A stretch of 15,000 nucleotides of DNA from Glandiceps talaboti (lineage: Eukaryota; Hemichordata; Enteropneusta; Spengelidae): the NCBI RefSeq assembly GCF_964340395.1, contig NC_135561.1, positions 935,001-950,000 on the forward strand. The letters run 5' to 3'. Shown here in pieces: positions 1-9,075 of the stretch; position 1 is the first letter of the stretch, and every line of letters begins with the position of its first letter. A program made the translations under genes and the position numbers. A model generated the notes under the pieces. That model did no database searches. It saw only the letters and a program-made list of their open reading frames with translations, and was not told where the DNA came from.

Positions 1-55
1 TGGTGGTGGTGATGATGATGATGATGTTGTTGTTGTTGTTGTTGTTGTAGTAGTT

Positions 56-154
<99 letters not shown>

Positions 155-155
155 A
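1..155. repeat. compound trinucleotide microsatellite (TGG/TGA/TGT/TAG)n
   Basis: Blocks of TGG, GAT, TGT, then a long pure AGT run (about 57-120) and TGT again. It lies in the gene A intron preceding the 247 exon. The blocks differ by single-base changes within the same three-base period, suggesting point mutation followed by slippage expansion. Confidence 0.95.
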
Positions 156-246
156 GCCTGTAAGAGTCTTTCATAAGTTTGCATTGCATAAACATCAATA
201 CGTGTACAATATGACTGCAGTGACAAAAAAAATCATCCTATTACAG

Positions 247-472
247 TTCACGTCGGTTTTACGACGAAATCGCCTGGGGGGCACTGTGGCTGTACATGGC
301 GTCTGGAAGCGTGCATCTCCTAGCTAACTCTGATAAAGAATTCGAAATGGAAACATTTGACGGAGACAAGACTTATATGGATACTGCGTATGAAATGTTT
401 AAGGATAAACAATACGCATTGAAGGCAGTACCTCAAGCATTGAGTTGGGACGAAAAACACGTCGGAGTTCAG
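247..472 (+). CDS. gene A exon (FYDEIAWGALWLY ... SWDEKHVGVQ)
   Basis: The acceptor is attacag ending at 246; the first base completes a codon begun in an unseen exon (phase 2). The donor is CAG|GTTAGA at 472/473, leaving phase 0. The reading frame gives S-R-R-F-Y-D-E-I-A-W-G-A-L-W-L-Y, the well-conserved GH9 'YDELxWAAxWLYxATG' segment, then a less conserved stretch and S-W-D-E-K-H-V-G-V-Q. The ATG at 296 is an internal methionine, not a start, because the conserved frame is open upstream of it to the splice site. Confidence 0.92.
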
Positions 473-3407
473 GTTAGAGTTTACGTAGCCCGTATACTCG
501 TTGGATCTGTGAATCCCTTCTTTTGTTAACTTTCAAGCTATCACTATCCACCGACCAATTTGTGTGATATATTCAAAAGTCAATATTGTGAATATAGTGT
601 TTAACCTTGGCTATTGTTTGGATAATCGTATAAGTTTGTAATTGGAAATGAACGAACGTAGATGAATGTTCAGACTGCTGGCACTGTCAGGTAATGTTTA
701 TGTTGTAGAATCTAGAATTGATGCATCGTTATAGAAGTATTCCAGAATGAAATATTTGTTTCTGATGGCGTTATTTTTCTCGTTCCACTGTATCGTAGAG
801 GGCAATAATCGATTTTCCTGTTCCAAGATGCATTGCGCGAGATGATGTCGCTTATGTTGTTACATTTAGTCTTGCTTTGTCTAAACTACGTTCCAAATAA
901 CTTTTTTCATCTGGAAATTATGGAAATACATCTTGACCTCTTTGATTATGAGTGATTTTATAGAAGAAAGACTAAACGCTGTCAATGACAGACAGTGATT
1001 TTACAGGGTACGGTCAGATGACAACCACCCCCTGAGTAGGGCGTGCAAACCCCAGCGCGTACACAATACGGCGCGCAATGCATCTTGGAACCGGCAACAG
1101 GTCTATACAGGGGCGCGTTCATGATTAGACAAAACCGCGACTCGCGGACGTTTCGAAGCGTTTTATTAATGAACGACAAATTTTTATTTTTGCGTGGCCA
1201 AATAAAAAGGCAGAAGATTCTACTAACGTGCGAACTACAATGTTGGCTTTTGTGTTATTTATCCGTGCTTTTGGGGAGTCACTCACTCACTCTTCCACCT
1301 TTCTTCTTCCCTCCGTCACAAACTATAAAAATCGTTCTTGACGTGTCAAACGTCTGCGAGTGTTTTGTTTACCGAGAGCCTCCCCCTGTAGTCGTTACTC
1401 ATAATGATAAACAAGTTTCCAAGGGATGACATAAGAAGTACACAAAGCTGAAATGGTTGACATCAAAACATACTTTAAGCAGGGCAAAAAACAACTTACC
1501 CCAGTTTCTTAATTAGTGATGTTTTCTTGTTTTTCAGTTACTACTGCACAGGCTTAACCAAACCCACAAAGCCGAGCTTAAAGTAAATAAGTTTGTTAAC
1601 AGGTGGATGGGTTACGAAACACTGGATAGTGGACTTACACTCCATCCAAACATACATTGGGGAAGCAATGGCCTCGCTGGTAAGCATATGTCTATATGGC
1701 TGGATCATATCCCGCGGTGGCAGTCCATGGATGGGTGGGTACCGATGCTTGTTAGCGAAATTTCAAATGTATCCCCTTTCCCGGAATATTTCAATGAAAA
1801 ACACTCCCTTTTTAGTGAATCTGAGGGGAAATCACTGCAAAAAAGACCCCCTTATTTCCAAAATCCGGGAGGTTTTACCTTCAAGAACACCTCATCCATA
1901 CACTGCACTTGCCATAATGATAGGGTGATCTGGAAAAAGTACCCCCTTTTATGATTCCACGGACCTAGATGGCCGACGAAAAACACCCCCTTTTCCGTGA
2001 AATTTCTAACAAACATGCGTACCCGCTTCGTCTGGGACTCCCACCACCGGGGTATGTTAACCACATGAGCCCCTCAACCTTAGTTTAAGCCATAAATCCT
2101 CAATATTATTATTTTTCTACTTTGAAAAGGCAAAATGACGAGGACCTATGACTTTGTGACTTTCATGTACGTCTGTTTTCTTTCTCAAGTGATGCCTATA
2201 CACAATACAAAACTCTGGATAAGGAGAACCATTTCTTGGGACGTCACGTTCTACTAGGCTAGATGAAAGAAAAGGTCATTGCATAATGACTGTGTGATCA
2301 ATCGATGAAACAAGACACAATGTGGAGTAGTACTAAAGACGTATGCAAAAGATTGACGATCTGTATATGTTTGTGTTTTGTGTCAAAACTATTTTAATTT
2401 CTTTGCATTGGCATAGTCATATTATTCAAATAAATGTTTTGTCGCATCTTTATATGACAACGGAAGAAAAAAATGCCTCATCCTGACACACCTTTTTGGC
2501 AAACTGACGTCATAACCTATAGCATTTAAAACTGACGATGTATAAGGTTTCTGTTTTTGACACCAGAAAACATATTTCCAGTGAGAAATCCGGTAATTTG
2601 TTTCCAGATATATATTCTCGAACATACTTTCTCTGTCAGACTTATTTTTTAGATTGGTTATTCTTTATTAGGACCCAGAGGCTCGAATTTTCCATACGCA
2701 GACAATCATGCATTTGAGATATGGCGGCCATCAAATATATCACGTGCAAGTCATGCGGTTTTTGCCTTTTCAATTGTAAACTATGATAATTTTAATATTT
2801 CATTACTTTCTGATTAATGTTAAAAATGCCATGCATTAGCTTCATAGTTGCATTGTGTTTATTGGATTCACTAGCCAGTTTCTACGAGATAGACAGTTTT
2901 GAATCTGTATGTTGAAATTCGAATTAAATACCTGAAAATATCATACAATCGTCACAAAATGACTCTGATGCAAAGAATTTGTTTTAAAAAACATTTGGCT
3001 GAATTAGTACTATTAATAAATAAAGTGTGAAATCAGAGATTCTGTATTTTTGGCTTGGCAATAAATGTGAGTCGTGGGCCATAAGGCTAGACAAAATGTA
3101 TTTATCCATATTAAACAATCATTAATTATGCAAATCTTTGTTTCAATTAACCTGGAAAATTTAGACCAAATATTGTACCCTCATTCAGTTTTGCTTTAGT
3201 CAGGATGTAGCCCGAAAAATGAACAAATCACATAGCGTTTGGGCTACCTTGTCATGCAAATGTTATCTAAGGTGTGTTCTGACCGAAAATATTATGTAAC
3301 ACTTAATCAAACAAACAAAAAACAACAACAAACAAACAAACAAACAAACAAACAAACAAACAAACAAACAAACGGACAGACAGACAGACACAGAGAGACA
3401 GAGAGAC

Positions 3408-3464
<57 letters not shown>

Positions 3465-6441
3465 GGCATACTGTACTGGTACATGGTAGAATGAGACAAA
3501 CATAAATAGAGTTGTTTCTGACTGTGCTATTTGGAATGATTAACCTTTCCTTAGTACTTCACATTGGGGGCGTGATACTTCACGTCGTATTCAAAGAGTA
3601 AAACGATGTTATCGGAAACATACACTTATTTTTGTTTTTGCTTCCGGGGCAATGATGATATAGTAATGATGAAAGCCAGTTTACATGACTGTCTGACTCG
3701 ATACACTTCATAACATATGTCATGTCACAAAGTAAAGCTATACAACATACGTCACGTTACGTCACACCACACAGTAACACTACATATACTGAACATACGT
3801 CATGTCACAAAATAACGCTACACAACATACGCCAAGTAAAACAGTAACGCACCACATAACATACGCCATGTCACGTCACACAGTAACACTACATAACATA
3901 CGTCACGTCACACAGTAACACTCTACACGACATACGTCATGTCATGTCACACATTAACACTACACATACGTCATGTCACGTCACGTCACACAGTAACACT
4001 CTGCGCGACATACGCCATGTCATGTCACACATAACATACGTCTCGTCACAAAGTAACACTCTACACGACATACGTCATGTCATGTCACACATTAACACTA
4101 CACATACGTCATGTCACGTCACGTCACACAGTAACACTACGCGACATACGTCATGTCACGTCACATAGTAACACTAATGAAACGTCACACTGTAACACTA
4201 CATAACATACATAACCTCATGTCACACAGTAACGCTATACAACATACGTCACGTCACACTAACACTACATAACATACGTCATGTTACGTCACACTGTAAC
4301 ACTCTACATAACATACATAACGTCATGTCACACAATAACGCTACACAACATACGTCACTTCACACTAACACTACATAACATATGTCATGTCACATCACAC
4401 TCTACACAACATACTTTACGTCACGTCACAGTCACACTCTACACAACATACGTAATGGTTCTTTTTTAATATACCAGCTAATGCTGCTTGGGTAGCGTTA
4501 ATGGCAAATAGGTATGGAATTAGCGGTGATGACGATGCTATCAAGCTACGTACAGAGTGGGCAAGAAAACAGATACACGCAATCCTTGGCGCCTACGATG
4601 GAGGACACAGTTTTGTGATCGGATATGGTTACAACCCACCTTTACGTCCTCATCACCGTGGAAGGTAAAACTCATTTCCCCATACATCATTTGTAACATG
4701 TTTTATTCCTAACTGTTCACATGAATAACTGTTAATATTAGTTCGAGCACATCAAATAATAATTACTTGAAGGGTTCCTTATTATACATTGCTTAACAGT
4801 TCCTGTCCTGTTGTGGGCGGATGTGGATGGAAAGTGTTTAACGAAGCGGGACCTAATCACAATCTACTAATAGGGGCTGTAGTTGGTGGGCCAGGCGGTG
4901 ACGGTGTATGGGAAGACGATAGGAAAGACTTTAAGAAGAATGAAGTGGCTGTATATTACAATTCTGGGTTCCAAGCAATGTTAGCTGGTGAGTGTTAACT
5001 GTTTACTACACAATACAGGATTTCAAACAGTACCAGCTAGTGAGTGTTAACTTACTAAAATGGAGGCTTGGAAGTCTTCATAGTAGGTGAGTGTTAGATT
5101 TATTTACTACAATGCAGGTTTCCAATCCATCACAACAGGTGAGTTTTAGATTACTACTATACAGACTTCCAAGCCATTATAACCGGCGGTGAATGTTAGA
5201 TTACTGCAATGCAGGCTTCCAAGCCATTATAGCCGGCGGTGAATGTTATATTACTGCAATGCAGGCTTCCAAGCCATTATAGCCGGTGGTGAATGTTATA
5301 TTACTGCAATGCAGGCTTCCAAGCCATTATAGCCGGTGGTGAATGTTATATTACTGCAATGCAGGCTTCCAAGCCATTATAGCCGGCGGTGAATGTTATA
5401 TTACTGCAATGCAGGCTTCCAAGCCATTATAGCCGGCGGTGAATGTTATATTACTGCAATGCAGGCTTCCAAGCCATTATAGCCGGCTGTGAATGTTAGA
5501 TTACTGTAATGCAGGCTTCCAAGCCATTATAGCCGGCGGTGAATGTTATATTACTGCAATGCAGGCTTCCAAGCCATTATAACCGGCGGTGAATGTTAGA
5601 TTACTGTAATGCAGGCTTCCAAGCCATTTTAGCCGGCCGGTGAGTGCAGTCTTCCAAACTATCGTAGGTGATTGTTAGATTATTACACTGCAGTCTTTAA
5701 AGCTATGGTAGCAGGCGAGCGTTAGATTATTACAAAATTTGTAAAATACGATTCTGTGTAATAAGCAGTAACTTTAGCAATAATACCTACTGCTCGCTAG
5801 TTCTATAAATAAACTCTAATGTCAGTATTTATCTCGATTTGGGGATAAATTTTCTCAGGAAACTGGACCTTGACTGCCATGTGTGTATAGACAATGTGCT
5901 TTTCTCCTTGTAATCACGAACAAACAAACTTTAGTAAATTCTGGTAAAGGACGACAGAGTCGGTTCTATTTCTAGACACTATTAACAAGCACAGATATAA
6001 CACGCAAAATGTATATAATAATTGTCTTGCTCGACGAATATCTCTGTTAGTTAGTACGATTTTTGTTCAGCCAGAAGATAAAAACTAGCCATTTTCGCAA
6101 TATATTTTTTTGAACTAGACGATAAAATGTCGAAGTGTTCGTAAGAACTTTTGTCAAGTCGGACATTTCGTTCTGTGTTTTAATTGTACATGCGGATTTC
6201 TGGTGAGTGCTGCAACAGTTTCTAGACATCATGGTTAATCGTGTACATGCATTAGTAGTTTAAATAGCATACGTGTATTTCGACATGAAACAAAAATAAC
6301 CACCAAAGACGCGTCGACGGCCAACGTACGGATTGTAACCTATTGAAAAACTTTTCAACTCTATTTTATATTTTTTTTACAGGGTTGATATACCTTGATA
6401 TGCCTTGGAAGGCTATTGAAGACTTCATTAACGCTCAATAA
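247..6441 (+). CDS. GH9 endoglucanase, 3' half (gene A; joined exons 247-472, 1538-1679, 4478-4664, 4800-4987, 6383-6441)
   Basis: C-terminal part of a glycoside hydrolase family 9 beta-1,4-endoglucanase, an inverting enzyme that cleaves internal bonds of cellulose. Five exons with GT...AG junctions join without a frame break and encode about 266 residues before a TAA at 6439. Landmarks in order are FYDEIAWGALWLY (helix of the alpha/alpha barrel), SWDEKHVGVQ, WGSNGLAANAAW (spanning an intron), PPLRPHHRG (active-site His loop), SSCPVVGGCGW, GAVVGGP, and WEDDRKDFKKNEVAVYYNSG, which fits the GH9 C-terminal signature with the proton-donor Glu in NEVA. No catalytic residue in this half is lost, so the gene looks functional as far as seen. 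The start, signal peptide and catalytic aspartates lie upstream of the window. Family assignment is very secure; exon joins are manual, from phase and homology. Confidence 0.93.
473..1537 (+). other. gene A intron; contains a 20-bp inverted repeat
   Basis: Noncoding between two assigned exons. The only structure I see is a perfect 20-bp inverted repeat, gttccaagatgcattgcgcg at 820-839 and its reverse complement at 1072-1091, with a GC-richer stretch (1015-1120) beside the right arm. The open frames in this interval have no recognisable protein similarity. Confidence 0.7.
820..1091. repeat. MITE-like segment bounded by 20-bp inverted repeats
   Basis: Arms at 820-839 and 1072-1091 are perfectly complementary, with a 232-bp interior and no coding potential. 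Outside the arms similarity continues with a short gap: cctgtt flanks the left arm, and the complement of cctgttgccg flanks the right. I see no clear target-site duplication, so a short nonautonomous DNA transposon is one reading and a simple inverted duplication another. Confidence 0.4.
1538..1679 (+). CDS. gene A exon (LLLHRLNQTHK ... WGSNGLA)
   Basis: A pyrimidine-rich acceptor (gttttcttgtttttcag) ends at 1537 and the donor is G|GTAAGC at 1679/1680. The frame is 0 at entry and 1 at exit. It encodes 47 residues aligning with the GH9 segment 'VLLA...F...W...GLxxxxxWGSLRYAAN'. The Trp-Gly-Ser of the conserved block is kept, and its 'AAN' is completed by the next exon. The loop between K-F-V-N-R-W-M and W-G-S is diverged from family consensus, so the exon was recognised mainly from its two ends and its splice phases. 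Confidence 0.85.
1790..2010. repeat. dispersed A(5)-x-C(3-5)-T(4-5) motif cluster
   Basis: The motif recurs with the same polarity at about 1796 (aaaaacactcccttttt), 1840 (aaaaaagacccccttattt), 1935 (aaaaagtacccccttttat) and 1980 (aaaaacacccccttttccgtg). Spacing is irregular (about 44, 95 and 45), so this is not a clean tandem repeat. A fragment of an interspersed element is possible, but I cannot name one. Confidence 0.45.
3309..3465. repeat. compound microsatellite (CAAA)n-(GACA)n
   Basis: A CAAA run to about 3372 passes through aacggacagac into imperfect GACA/GAGA and then a pure GACA run to 3465. Open frames here on both strands are low-complexity readings of the repeat (Lys-Gln-Thr-Asn, or Cys-Leu-Ser-Val on the other strand), not genes. 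Confidence 0.95.
3703..4455. repeat. degenerate minisatellite, unit about 40 bp, rich in CGTCA
   Basis: Units of the form acatacgtcatgtcacgtca followed by cacagtaacactacataac recur through the block with length variation. Higher-order copying is visible: 3914-4000 is repeated at 4052-4138 (87 bases, offset 138), and about 4201-4300 is copied with a few changes 106 bases downstream. The block is dense in CGTCA/TGACG pentamers and ends about 20 bases before the acceptor at 4477. Confidence 0.85.
4478..4664 (+). CDS. gene A exon (ANAAWVALMANRYG ... PPLRPHHRG)
   Basis: The acceptor ataccag ends at 4477, immediately after the large CRE-like repeat block, and the donor is GGAAG|GTAAAA at 4664/4665. 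It enters in phase 1 and leaves in phase 2. It encodes A-A-N-A-A-W-V-A-L-M-A-N-R-Y-G, then the W-A-R-K-Q-I-H-A-I-L-G helix and the loop S-F-V-I-G-Y-G-Y-N-P-P-L-R-P-H-H-R. In GH9 enzymes the His in this loop lies in the active site and binds substrate. Confidence 0.95.
4665..4799 (+). other. short gene A intron
   Basis: A 135-base AT-rich intron with GTAAAA donor and acag acceptor; nothing else seen in it. Confidence 0.85.
4800..4987 (+). CDS. gene A exon with catalytic Glu (NEVA)
   Basis: The acceptor taacag ends at 4799. The first base completes an AGT Ser, giving S-S-C-P directly after the H-H-R-G of the previous exon, as in animal GH9 proteins. It encodes GAVVGGPGGD and W-E-D-D-R-K-D-F-K-K-N-E-V-A-V-Y-Y-N-S; W, D, F, E, A, N and S all fall on the fixed positions of the GH9 C-terminal signature. 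The donor is GCTG|GTGAGT at 4987/4988. Without splicing, the frame reads only G-E-C and then stops at 4996-4998, so intron retention would remove the last roughly 19 residues. Confidence 0.95.
4958..5735 (+). repeat. 50-bp minisatellite derived from exon end plus 5' splice site
   Basis: Ten copies in exact 50-bp register (anchor aagccattat at 5171, 5221 and so on to 5571, with aagccatttt at 5621) are flanked by more diverged copies on both sides (about 5024, 5071, 5123; and 5655, 5698). The unit, gcaggcttccaagccattat followed by agccggcggtgaatgtta and ttactgcaat, aligns with the end of the exon at 4955-4987 and its donor GTGAGTGTTAAC. Copies read (Y)NAGFQAIIAG in one frame, the GH9 C-terminal motif. 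Outer copies tend to keep ggtgagt; central copies read ggtgaat. Since 50 is not a multiple of three and every unit carries stops, the array itself is not translated. It occupies the start of the last gene A intron. Confidence 0.9.
5736..6382 (+). other. remainder of the last gene A intron
   Basis: AT-rich, no repeats or coding signal recognised, ending in the T-rich acceptor tract before 6383. The small open frames on either strand have no family resemblance. Confidence 0.6.
6383..6441 (+). CDS. gene A terminal exon (LIYLDMPWKAIEDFINAQ, stop)
   Basis: This small final exon is too short to appear as an independent ORF. A strong polypyrimidine tract ending tttttttttacag (to 6382) precedes GG, which completes the G codon left by the 4987 donor. 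The frame continues L-I-Y-L-D-M-P-W-K-A-I-E-D-F-I-N-A-Q and stops with TAA at 6439-6441. The joined peptide F-Q-A-M-L-A-G-L-I-Y-L matches the usual GH9 ending, in which 'FQxALAxL' is followed by a short variable tail. This is inferred from phase, acceptor quality and position, not from a transcript. Confidence 0.75.
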
Positions 6442-6625
6442 TTTTGACAGTAACATTAGAATTGAAAATGTTTATCACAAGAAAGTTGGAAATCAAATGC
6501 TGTGTCAAAGGTTATACCAATTTGGTTGACTTGACTTTACTGCCCTCTATAGGCCATCATTAAAATGAAGTTTATAATGTACTTTTCAGTTGTATACGTG
6601 TAGAATAAATTATCCCATCATGCAT
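6442..6625 (+). other. probable 3' UTR of gene A with poly(A) signal
   Basis: Downstream of the TAA the first canonical AATAAA is at 6604-6609, about 165 bases past the stop. Cleavage would be expected 10-30 bases later. The position is inferred from the hexamer only. Confidence 0.45.
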
Positions 6626-6669
6626 AAGTTCAACTTGCATCCTGTCATTATTTATTTCCCATGTCGTTT

Positions 6670-6873
6670 GAAGTGCCCGGAGTATACATGTACTATATTC
6701 TATACATAAACTATATACTTTACTATTTGTCAGAGAAGTGCCTGGAGTATACATGTATTATATTCTATACATAAACTATATACTTTACTATTTGTCAGAG
6801 AAGTGCCTGGAATATACATGTATTTTTGTTTATTAAGTAGTTATTAAGTAAAGTATATAGTTTATGTATAGAA
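6670..6873. repeat. 65-bp tandem repeat with an inverted copy (hairpin)
   Basis: The unit begins gaagtgcctggagtatacat at 6670, 6735 and 6800; the third copy is incomplete. A 27-bp segment of the unit (6698-6724, again at 6763-6789) recurs as its exact reverse complement at 6847-6873. The nearest arms, 57 bases apart, could form a long AT-rich stem. It lies just downstream of the gene A poly(A) signal. Confidence 0.85.
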
Positions 6874-7036
6874 GACCGAATGTTGAGCACAACAATGTGA
6901 CTTTATTTCAGTAAATAGATCGGACATGGCAGCCATTTTACAAATTCATGACATCTCAATGGTGTTTAGGAGTAGATAACTCATACTGCTAAAAATTAAT
7001 GATTTGCTAATACTTTCTCTCAGGTGTCTGGTAAAG

Positions 7037-7190
7037 AATGTTTACTTGTACTGTTGACAATGTCTCTTTGGCGTTTAAATGCAGTACAAAACGTTTACTC
7101 AAACTGCTGATAATGTCACTCTGTCGTTTATACAGTAACGAATGTTTACTCGTACTCTTGACAATTTTCTTCTGGCGTTCTTACACTGTT
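7037..7190. repeat. imperfect ~52-bp tandem repeat, three copies
   Basis: The unit starts a-a-(t/c)-gtttact at 7037, 7090 and 7141, followed each time by a 'gacaat/gataat ... ctctg/ttctgg ... cgtt' segment. Copies are well diverged (old). No coding signal that I trust. Confidence 0.7.
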
Positions 7191-7516
7191 TATGTTTGTT
7201 GGTATTGTTTTATTTGTCTTTGACGTGTAGTCATGACAATAAACGTGTCATCATATCTTTAATACGTAATTTATAAGTATCTCATTTACATTTATAATTA
7301 ACTTTTAAGATGATTTTAACAAAGTGTTTGTAGTTTTAGAAAACGTTATGGTAGTCCGGGTTCTGGCCAACTGTTCTCCTTCTAGTTTACTACAGTAGCC
7401 TACCTTACAACTCAAACCTTTGAGCTCACATCGTCAGCATATACTAAAGTATTCGATAGTTATAATATCATTATATTGGTCTTGACCTCTTCTATACAAG
7501 TTACACAAAATTAGCA

Positions 7517-7518
7517 TC

Positions 7519-7561
<43 letters not shown>

Positions 7562-7563
7562 GG
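7517..7563. repeat. (CTGT)n microsatellite
   Basis: About eleven uninterrupted CTGT units, the complement of the GACA repeats found elsewhere in the window. Confidence 0.95.
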
Positions 7564-7865
7564 CAGTAGTTTACCGATGTCGTTTAGTTTCCCTGCTTCC
7601 ACATTACCCTAACAATATCATACTTGTCTATTTCAACACCTCTAACGATAATTACACTGAAGTACACATAATTATACTGATGTGCTTATCCATCAAATAC
7701 ATATGGATGATATTTTGCAAATGACTTGTTTCTTGCAACACAACACGCATAGATCCAGACTTGATGGAAACAACACAATCTCGAGGAAATATCTAATACT
7801 AAGTCACTGTGATGGATTCATTCTATTTGTTTGCATTTCTGTTATAATTGTTAAGGTGACAAGTC

Positions 7866-7904
7866 TCCCCCCCCCACCACCACCACCACCACCACCACCA
7901 CCAC
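7866..7904. repeat. C-run plus (CCA)n microsatellite
   Basis: A run of nine or more C followed by about nine CCA/ACC units. The 'polyproline' tail of the open frame across it is a reading of the repeat. Confidence 0.95.
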
Positions 7905-8480
7905 TTTTACTATTTGATTTCAACTGAAGCCTTGAGTACTTCTTGATTTTCTAATTGTATGTACGCCATATTGGAATTATCTTGACTGAGTTTATTTATA
8001 ATATAGACTTATTTAATGCAATCGTGAAAATTCATGATTTGAAAGCACTTTCAGCTTTCATGGCTTTGGTTTTTAATAGACAATGTGGCGATGATATGGG
8101 TCTCAATACTAACACAACGCATTCATCATTAGTAAGTCCCTTCACTAGCATAGCATCTAGCTCTGACATACATTTAGTCTAGCATTTCACACTCTCAGAA
8201 CGATTTTCTACAACAGGGTTAGTTTGTGGTTCTCAATTGAATGTCGAAATACAAAAAGTCCACGACAATGAAGAGGAGGGTAAACTAGACTTGGGTAATT
8301 GTTAGGCCTAAAACGTCACTATGGAGATATAGTTGGTTACTAAGTAACGGTTAAAGCATCCTTTGAGAAGAGAGAAAGTGTTTTCCTGAATAAGTGAATG
8401 CGATTGGTTGGTAATTCACTGTCAGGAAAGACTTGTAGGTAGGACTGCCACAATAACTGGTGTATCGAACAGTTACATGA
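7905..8480. other. intergenic sequence, nothing recognised
   Basis: AT-rich unique sequence between the CCA repeat and the pentanucleotide array. The frame 7955-8182 has no family I recognise and no supporting signals. Confidence 0.5.
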
Positions 8481-8484
8481 TTAC

Positions 8485-9075
8485 ATTATATCGTATCACA
8501 TCACATCACATCACATTACATCACGCCCCTTCACAGCTCAGCACAGCACAGCACAGCACAGCACATTATATCATGTGACGCCCAAAAGCATCTCATAGAA
8601 TAGCAGCGCATCGTGCCAAGTCACGTCACATCACACCACATCACAGTACATCACCTCACAGCATAACATGCCACATCACATCACAACACATCACAGCTCA
8701 GCACATTACAATCTCATGTGACGCCCAAAGCATCAAATCGAATAGCAGCGTATCACATTACTTCACAGCGCATCACATCACATCACATCACAACACATCA
8801 CACCACACCACACCACATCAACTGACATCGCATAGCATCGCATCAAATCGCAGCGAATCATACCACTTGACATCACATCACATCACATCACGTCACGTCA
8901 CGTCACGTCACGTCACGTCACGTCACGTCACATCACATCACATCACATCACATCACATCATATCACATCACTTCGCACCACATCACATCACATCACATGC
9001 CATGGAATCATACCACAGCACATCATGATACGTTGCATTGCATCAAATCACATCACATCACATCACATCACACCA
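8485..9075. repeat. CATCA/CGTCA/GCACA pentanucleotide array (about 590 bp)
   Basis: Mostly CATCA/ATCAC five-base units with patches of GCACA (8536-8563), CACAC(C) and a pure (CGTCA) tract of eight units at 8891-8930, each contributing one CpG. A larger copied block is visible: 'cattatatcatgtgacgccc...agcatc...atagcagcg' near 8563-8610 recurs near 8703-8750 (offset about 140). It sits in the spacer upstream of gene B. Confidence 0.95.

Larger units (their letters stand above)
1680..4477 (+). other. large gene A intron (about 2.8 kb)
   Basis: It holds in order: a stretch of A-run/C-run/T-run motifs (1790-2010), AT-rich sequence from about 2070 to 3300 in which I see no gene or repeat, a compound CAAA/GACA microsatellite (3309-3465), and a degenerate minisatellite (about 3703-4455) that reaches almost to the next acceptor. 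Confidence 0.75.

Noticed and set aside
296-529. Independent 77-codon gene starting at the ATG at 296
   Set aside because: The conserved GH9 frame extends upstream of this Met to the acceptor at 246, and coding similarity stops at the donor at 472.
982-1429. Opposed open frames around 982-1179 and 1043-1429
   Set aside because: No recognisable family, composition of the intron, and they overlap each other on opposite strands.
1593-1954. Two overlapping open frames of 111 and 115 codons
   Set aside because: Only the first ~70 bases are coding, as part of the 1538-1679 exon in one frame; beyond the donor at 1680 both run through intron sequence without similarity.
3239-3505. Long open frames on both strands with Lys-Gln-Thr-Asn or Cys-Leu-Ser-Val repeats
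   Set aside because: They are translations of the CAAA/GACA microsatellite, which stays open in several frames by composition.
3944-4469. His/Thr/Ser-rich open frames
   Set aside because: Readings of the CGTCA-rich minisatellite.
5158-5650. CRISPR-like regularly spaced repeat
   Set aside because: Units abut each other without unique spacers, derive from the adjacent exon, and the DNA is eukaryotic.
7682-7927. Open frame with polyproline tail
   Set aside because: The tail is the CCA microsatellite; the rest has no family resemblance and starts without context.
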